In this document: positions 59,843 through 64,000 of the stretch, one piece after another | Layout of the letters: every line of letters starts with the position of its first letter | Position numbering within the stretch: the stretch's first letter is position 1 | Source: Isoetes taiwanensis | Lineage: Eukaryota; Streptophyta; Lycopodiopsida; Isoetales; Isoetaceae | NCBI GenBank assembly: GCA_021234155.1 | Contig: JAJEKV010000003.1 | Location: forward strand, 21,853,569 to 21,917,568 | Direction of reading: 5' to 3' | Length of the DNA stretch: 64,000 nt | The notes under the pieces: generated by a model | Databases searched by the model: none | Seen by the model: the letters and a program-made list of their open reading frames with translations, nothing else | Told to the model about the DNA's origin: nothing | Program-made: the position numbers and the translations under genes

Positions 59843-61009
59843 TTATAAGCCTAAGCTTCGAGAGACCAAGAGACGCTCTTCAAGGCTAGGAATAATGTAG
59901 CGAATGCGAGAAGACTCCGAACGCCATCGCCCATGGGAACGTATATTGTCCGCAGAAACTGAGGCCGATGAAGCTGTAGATGCACCTCCACGTCGTGCAC
60001 AATGAGTACCATACAGACGAGGATCAAGTCCCAGCATGTTCAAACACTCATACCACCATTTTCTGGCTAAAGAATAAGAAAGAGGACGAAGAGAATCAAG
60101 AGAAGAACGAAAGAGAGGGCCACCAGATTGAGGATCGGATATTCGAAAAGCACAAGAGCAAAGAAGGCGTTGAAGCAGATGGACTGGGCAGAAAGGGGTA
60201 AGCGTGCGAGCAATCAAAACCTCCATACCTGCACTTTGCTGGTCACATTTGGATTTGCGAATAAATACAGAAGCGTGAGTAGGAAAGAAAGATAAGTCAT
60301 GCCAATTTAAATGCAAAGCCTCAGAGATTCGTAAAAAACCCACAAAACATAACGAGATTAAAGAAGCCTTCATGAGGCTCAGCCAATCAGCAGAGGAGGA
60401 AGCCAGAAGAACCATCAAACGCCGCACATGGTTAGATGTCAAAGGAAGGCGGTTATGTGAAGAGTCGGTAACACGTGGAGCAGCTTGACGGACCAGAGTA
60501 GGGAGTGATGCTGAACAAGGTGAAGGCAAACCTGCAAGGTTATGGAAAAATGAAATAGAAGCAGAAGCAACAGAGACTGATGAAGCAGACTGATGAGAGC
60601 TCATCAAAGTAGCCAAGAAAGAGGCCACGTGGCCAGGCTTAGCGGGAAGTGGAGGAATGTTAAAGTTGGAACACCAACGGCGAAAACGTCCCCAAGCTGA
60701 AGCATAGCGGTTCAAAGTTGAGGATGCGCGTGATTGAAAAATAGATGAGAATAAGGGAAGCAACATCGCCACTGGTAGGTCTGCAAAATACCACAAGATA
60801 TCTGGGAAAAATCGAATAGAATGAATTAGAAAGATATAAACTAAGAGCCGGATAGAGCAAATAAAAAGGCCATATATTGAATCATGTAGAAAAATCACAA
60901 CGAAGTGCAAAAAGAGCAACATGTCTGCGAACTCCCACAATCGAAGAAGAAGAAGAAATTGCAGTAGATGATAGCACCTGAGAATTTTCAGGAAAAAACC
61001 GAGAATCAA
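59843..61009 (-). CDS. DIRS-type tyrosine recombinase
   Basis: A 388-residue open frame; the conserved protein begins at about residue 82 (LLPLFSSIFQSRASSTLNRY). It integrates a circular cDNA by site-specific recombination, in place of the DDE integrase of LTR elements. Catalytic residues are present: Arg227 (GFLRISEAL), a lysine at 252 or 254, His336 and Arg339 (THCARR), His359 (HGRW) and Tyr371 (RIRYI). The frame overlaps the end of the RT-RNase H frame by about 130 bases in another phase, as usual for DIRS elements. No lesion is visible in the catalytic part. Confidence 0.88.
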   Translation of the reverse strand: MILGFFLKILRCYHLLQFLLLLRLWEFADMLLFLHFVVIFLHDSIYGLFICSIRLLVYIFLIHSIRFFPDILWYFADLPVAMLLPLFSSIFQSRASSTLNRYASAWGRFRRWCSNFNIPPLPAKPGHVASFLATLMSSHQSASSVSVASASISFFHNLAGLPSPCSASLPTLVRQAAPRVTDSSHNRLPLTSNHVRRLMVLLASSSADWLSLMKASLISLCFVGFLRISEALHLNWHDLSFFPTHASVFIRKSKCDQQSAGMEVLIARTLTPFCPVHLLQRLLCSCAFRISDPQSGGPLFRSSLDSLRPLSYSLARKWWYECLNMLGLDPRLYGTHCARRGGASTASSASVSADNIRSHGRWRSESSRIRYIIPSLEERLLVSRSLGL

Positions 61010-62882
61010 TTACAAAAGGTTGCCAATGCGAGGGGCTAAGGCAGATCAAAGGCCACCAAGGAGCGGATGGCCGTGAGAAGACAACGAGCGTAAGGCGCGC
61101 TTTGCAAGAACGTGCATGATTAAGAACCTCAGGAATCAAAGATGGAGGAGGGAAGCAATAATTATTGAACAAATGCCAATTGTACGAAAAAGCATCTGGA
61201 AGAATACGGAAAGGGAAAGAGTCCTTGGTATTGAATACTGCAAGCTTTGCATTAGTTGGGGAAGCAAACCGGTCAACATGGTGTGGGCCCCAAAGAAGCT
61301 CAAGTTGATGGAAAGCAGCCATGGATAAAGAAAATTCGTCAAAATCTCTAATCTTAGAAAGATAGTCAGCCCATTCGTTTTCATGTCTAGGAACCCAAAT
61401 TGGCTCAAGCATGATGCGGTGTTGAAAACAGAAGATAAAAAGTTCCAGAGATAGTAAATGAAGGAGAGGGGCTTTTGATCCCCCTTTGTGAAGAATGAAT
61501 GAGACGTTTTGGTTATCCCCGCGTGCTAGCACAGTAGTGTTGTAGATGGCAGAGCCGCAACACTTGAGGACCTGAAACAAAGCAAACAACTCTCTCCATG
61601 TAGAAGATTGGGAAGACTCAATCTCAGTGAACTACCCTGCAAAGGAAACATCATTTGAACCAGGAACTCTTAGCCAGCCCCCCCAACCTTTATCACTTGC
61701 ATCAAACCCAATAGTACGTTTTATAGAAATAGGCGGCCATAGAGGGGAATGGTCAAAGCGAGAAATGACAAGTTTCTAAAAGCTCAATTCATGACGGGAA
61801 AAAACAGAAAGCTCAAAAGGGACATCCCAAAGATCAGCGGAGCGTAAATCTAAATGAAGCGCAAAGGATAGACCAGCGCAAAGAAGACCAAATACTAAGC
61901 GTAAGGATTGAATAAAGCCAAGGAAGCGAGCAAGAAGCCGGCCAGTAACCAAAGGGGCATTCAACAAGGAGGATGCTAGATGTAACAATCTGTCTCTCTT
62001 GGCCATAGAGATACGAAAAAGACCTTCTTGGGTATCAATGACAAAGCCCAGAAATAAGCTATGAGCAATGCGAAGGCGGCATTTCTTCCAAGCAATCAAG
62101 AATCCTGCATGTTGAAGATGAGAAATAATGCGCAATTGAAGAATCTCAGGGGAAGCTTGGCTCATGAACAAAAGGTCATCAACATAAGGAAGACATCGAA
62201 TGCCTTGAGCACGCCAAAATCTAACTAGTTGCCTGATAACTTTGGTGAAGACAAAAGGAGCAGTGGCCAAACCAAATGGGAGCATATTGAAATTATAGAA
62301 GCAACCTTCGAACTCGAAGCCCAGAAAGGTACGATGTGGAGGCCAAATTGGAATGTGATGATATCCAGATTTCAAGTCCAGGGCGAAGAGAAAGTCATTC
62401 GGTTGGCAGATGTGGGATAAAAGACCAAGATTCTCATAACGAAAAGCAGGAATAACAAGTAAAGAGTTCAAGAAACGTAGATCAAGGATAAGGTGGAACT
62501 TCTTTTCAGCTTTAGGAACCACACCAAGAGGAGAGTAGAAAAAAGGGGGTGAGGGAACGCAAGAAGCTGCACCAGAGCGTAGAAGGTCCAAAATTGCAGA
62601 GCGAGCAAAGTCAGTATGCGAATGTAGGGAAGGATGATTAGGGCGACAAAAAGGGAAAGAAGGTTGGAGATCAATCCAAGGCAAGCGATAACCAAATTGG
62701 ATCCAATTTATAACTTGTTGTGATGATGAAATAGATTGCCAAAATGGTAAAGCATCATGTAAGCGGTTAAAAACAAGAGTAGACGACGCCACCTCGTCGG
62801 AAGTCAGAGGATCAATACCCAAGTGAGGGATAAAAGAAGAATAAGGAGAACAATCTGAAAAGAAGTTTAATAATAAAGTCAA
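60882..62882 (-). pseudogene. DIRS-type reverse transcriptase-RNase H, two nonsense codons
   Basis: One reading frame runs from 62882 to 60882 with two in-frame TAG codons, at 61776-61778 and about 61634. The RT part has LILDLRFLN, FALDLKSGYHHIPI (first catalytic Asp 169), LPFGLATAPFVFTK and LPYVDDLLF (catalytic Asp 235 and 236). The RNase H part has GFDASDKGWGGW and the DIRS-typical VDRFASPTNAK, DAFSYNW and PPPSLI. Both stops fit CAG-to-TAG changes, which deamination of methylated cytosine produces. RNase H continues with no other break, so the damage is light. Confidence 0.85.
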
Positions 62883-63022
62883 AAGATGAAAATATAACTA
62901 TAAAAGCCGATTTTTATATAAAAATAATCAAGAAGATACAAAACACTTATGTATGCCTCGAAGGCTCAAAAAGATAACACACCCTTTCCTTTTTTTTTTT
63001 TTTTTTTTTTTTTTAGAAGAGA
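62883..63022. other. spacer with a long T-run
   Basis: A T-run of about 26 (A-run in element orientation) lies at 62988-63014 between gag and RT. A 45-base unit (agaagag..caagcgtgag..acgc) is duplicated just inside gag at 63015-63095. Confidence 0.7.
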
Positions 63023-64000
63023 CTAAGCGTGAGAACGCGACATAATTTTAAACAAAAAATCTAGAAGAGATTCAAGCGTGAGGACGCGGCATAAAATTGG
63101 GGGGAGGCAATGGAGGTAACTGTGTGGGTGGAAGAGGTGGCAAAGGAGGAGGCATAAGAGGGACAGTACAGGAGCTCCAGCTGCCATACGAGCAAAACAA
63201 GATTCAATTCGATGATTAGGGCGCCCACAAAAAGTACAACCAAGACGATTAGTAGCACGATTTGGTGGTGCAGTCTTCAAAGGGGCAAAAGGTAAGGCAG
63301 AAGCTATTTGAAGATGACTGGGAAAGACGAGGAGCTAAAGCAGGCTTGCGTTGACGAGCCATTTTGAGACGGCGGGCTTCGTCAACTGAAAGAGAAGGAA
63401 AAGAATGGTCATCGAAATCGAAGGCAATCTCATAGCCTTTGCAATCCGCCACAATCAAAAACTTCATACGTTGACGAGTTGATGTTTTACCTTCCTCAAC
63501 AATCCGTAATACGGCTTCAGGCACAGGAGGATGAAGAGCTGACAAACGAGTATGAAGTTCTCGAAAGCGGTCCTCCGTTGAGCAAAGAAAGTCATACTGA
63601 TGTTTGGTAGAGTCTCGTTTGAAAGATGGTGCAGAACGAGACGTCCGCTCACGAACTTCCACTCTAAGAGCTTCAATCTGCTCGTTAACATTTGAATTAC
63701 CAGATAGAGAAGTTTGTAAAGCTTGGATTTGGGCAGATTGAAGCTGAAGGGCTTGAAGGAGTTGGTTAGTGACATCCGAAGAGGAACCACTAGGAATAGT
63801 AGTATTAAGGCCAAACGAAGGAAGAACCGAAGACATGGTAGGCAGAGGACCTTGTGAAGAAGAAGGAACAGCTTGTGTAGTTGAAGGAAAAGATGGAAAG
63901 AATGCGGAGCCAGGAGGAGGTGGAAAAGATGGATTAGGTCGCGCAGAATTGTTCTCAGGAGGAAAAGAGTCAGAGGTACGAGGCCTCCTTGCCAGTGGTG
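63023..64000 (-). pseudogene. DIRS-type gag, frameshifted and cut by the window edge
   Basis: The frame enters from beyond 64000 with a Pro/Ser-rich start, passes MSSVLPSFG at 63836 (an internal Met), a Gln-rich coiled coil (LLQALQLQSAQIQALQ) and a basic region, and stops at 63249. One base off, it continues at about 63310 with a CCHC zinc knuckle, CTFCGRPNHRIESC, to 63023. This structural protein packages element RNA. The 5' terminus of the element is outside the window. Confidence 0.72.

Overview
The window is plant nuclear DNA: AT-rich, intron-bearing and dominated by decayed mobile elements. A land plant is indicated by a chalcone-synthase-type (type III) polyketide synthase and by the N-terminal fascin-like fold of a plant family-5 glucan 1,3-beta-glucosidase. 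A SPATA17-like IQ-motif gene, a family tied to motile cilia and sperm flagella, points to a lineage with swimming sperm. Together with the repeat-rich layout, this makes a fern the best guess, with lycophyte or bryophyte possible. The species is inference. No rRNA, convincing tRNA, CRISPR or bacterial-type operon is visible.

Layout. 1-3.7 kb: intergenic. 3.7-4.5 kb (-): SPATA17-like fragment. 7.0-8.36 kb (-): an apparently intact three-exon type III PKS, the best host gene here; its two introns are near-identical in sequence. 9.6-13.7 kb: tandem repeats, 30-bp perfect palindromes and a pyrimidine tract. 14.8-19.6 kb (-): a broken multi-exon mobile-type gene (gene A) with a ParB-like motif and a C-terminal FCP1-like phosphatase domain, scattered with CACGCC-W-GGCGTG near-palindromes. 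20.0-24.7 kb: a DUF8039-like exon, a coiled-coil exon, a foldback, and a DUF7869-like DDE transposase broken by a stop and a frameshift. 24.7-29.9 kb: a long inverted repeat (about 0.75 kb arms) enclosing a transposase C-terminus and a truncated PKS pseudogene, with a DHX37-like helicase exon just outside. 30.8-34.0 kb: a second decayed DDE-type transposase with TGTACA-rich noncoding DNA. 34.9-39.6 kb (-): a second broken gene (gene B) with an FCP1-like domain. 39.6-58 kb: mostly relics: a truncated fascin-like glucosidase fragment, a 5'-truncated poly(A) retroposon with a long target duplication, tandem duplications, a possible PPR fragment and a Helitron-like end. 58.3-64 kb (-): a DIRS-type tyrosine-recombinase retrotransposon (gag, RT-RNase H, recombinase) running off the right edge.

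How it fits together. The working host content is one polyketide synthase gene; the rest is mostly transposon biology and gene fragments carried or stranded by it. The PKS gene and its relic 20 kb away share the ancestral intron, which shows that the intact copy gained a second, copied intron. Genes A and B suggest a family of plant mobile genes that end in an FCP1/HAD phosphatase domain.
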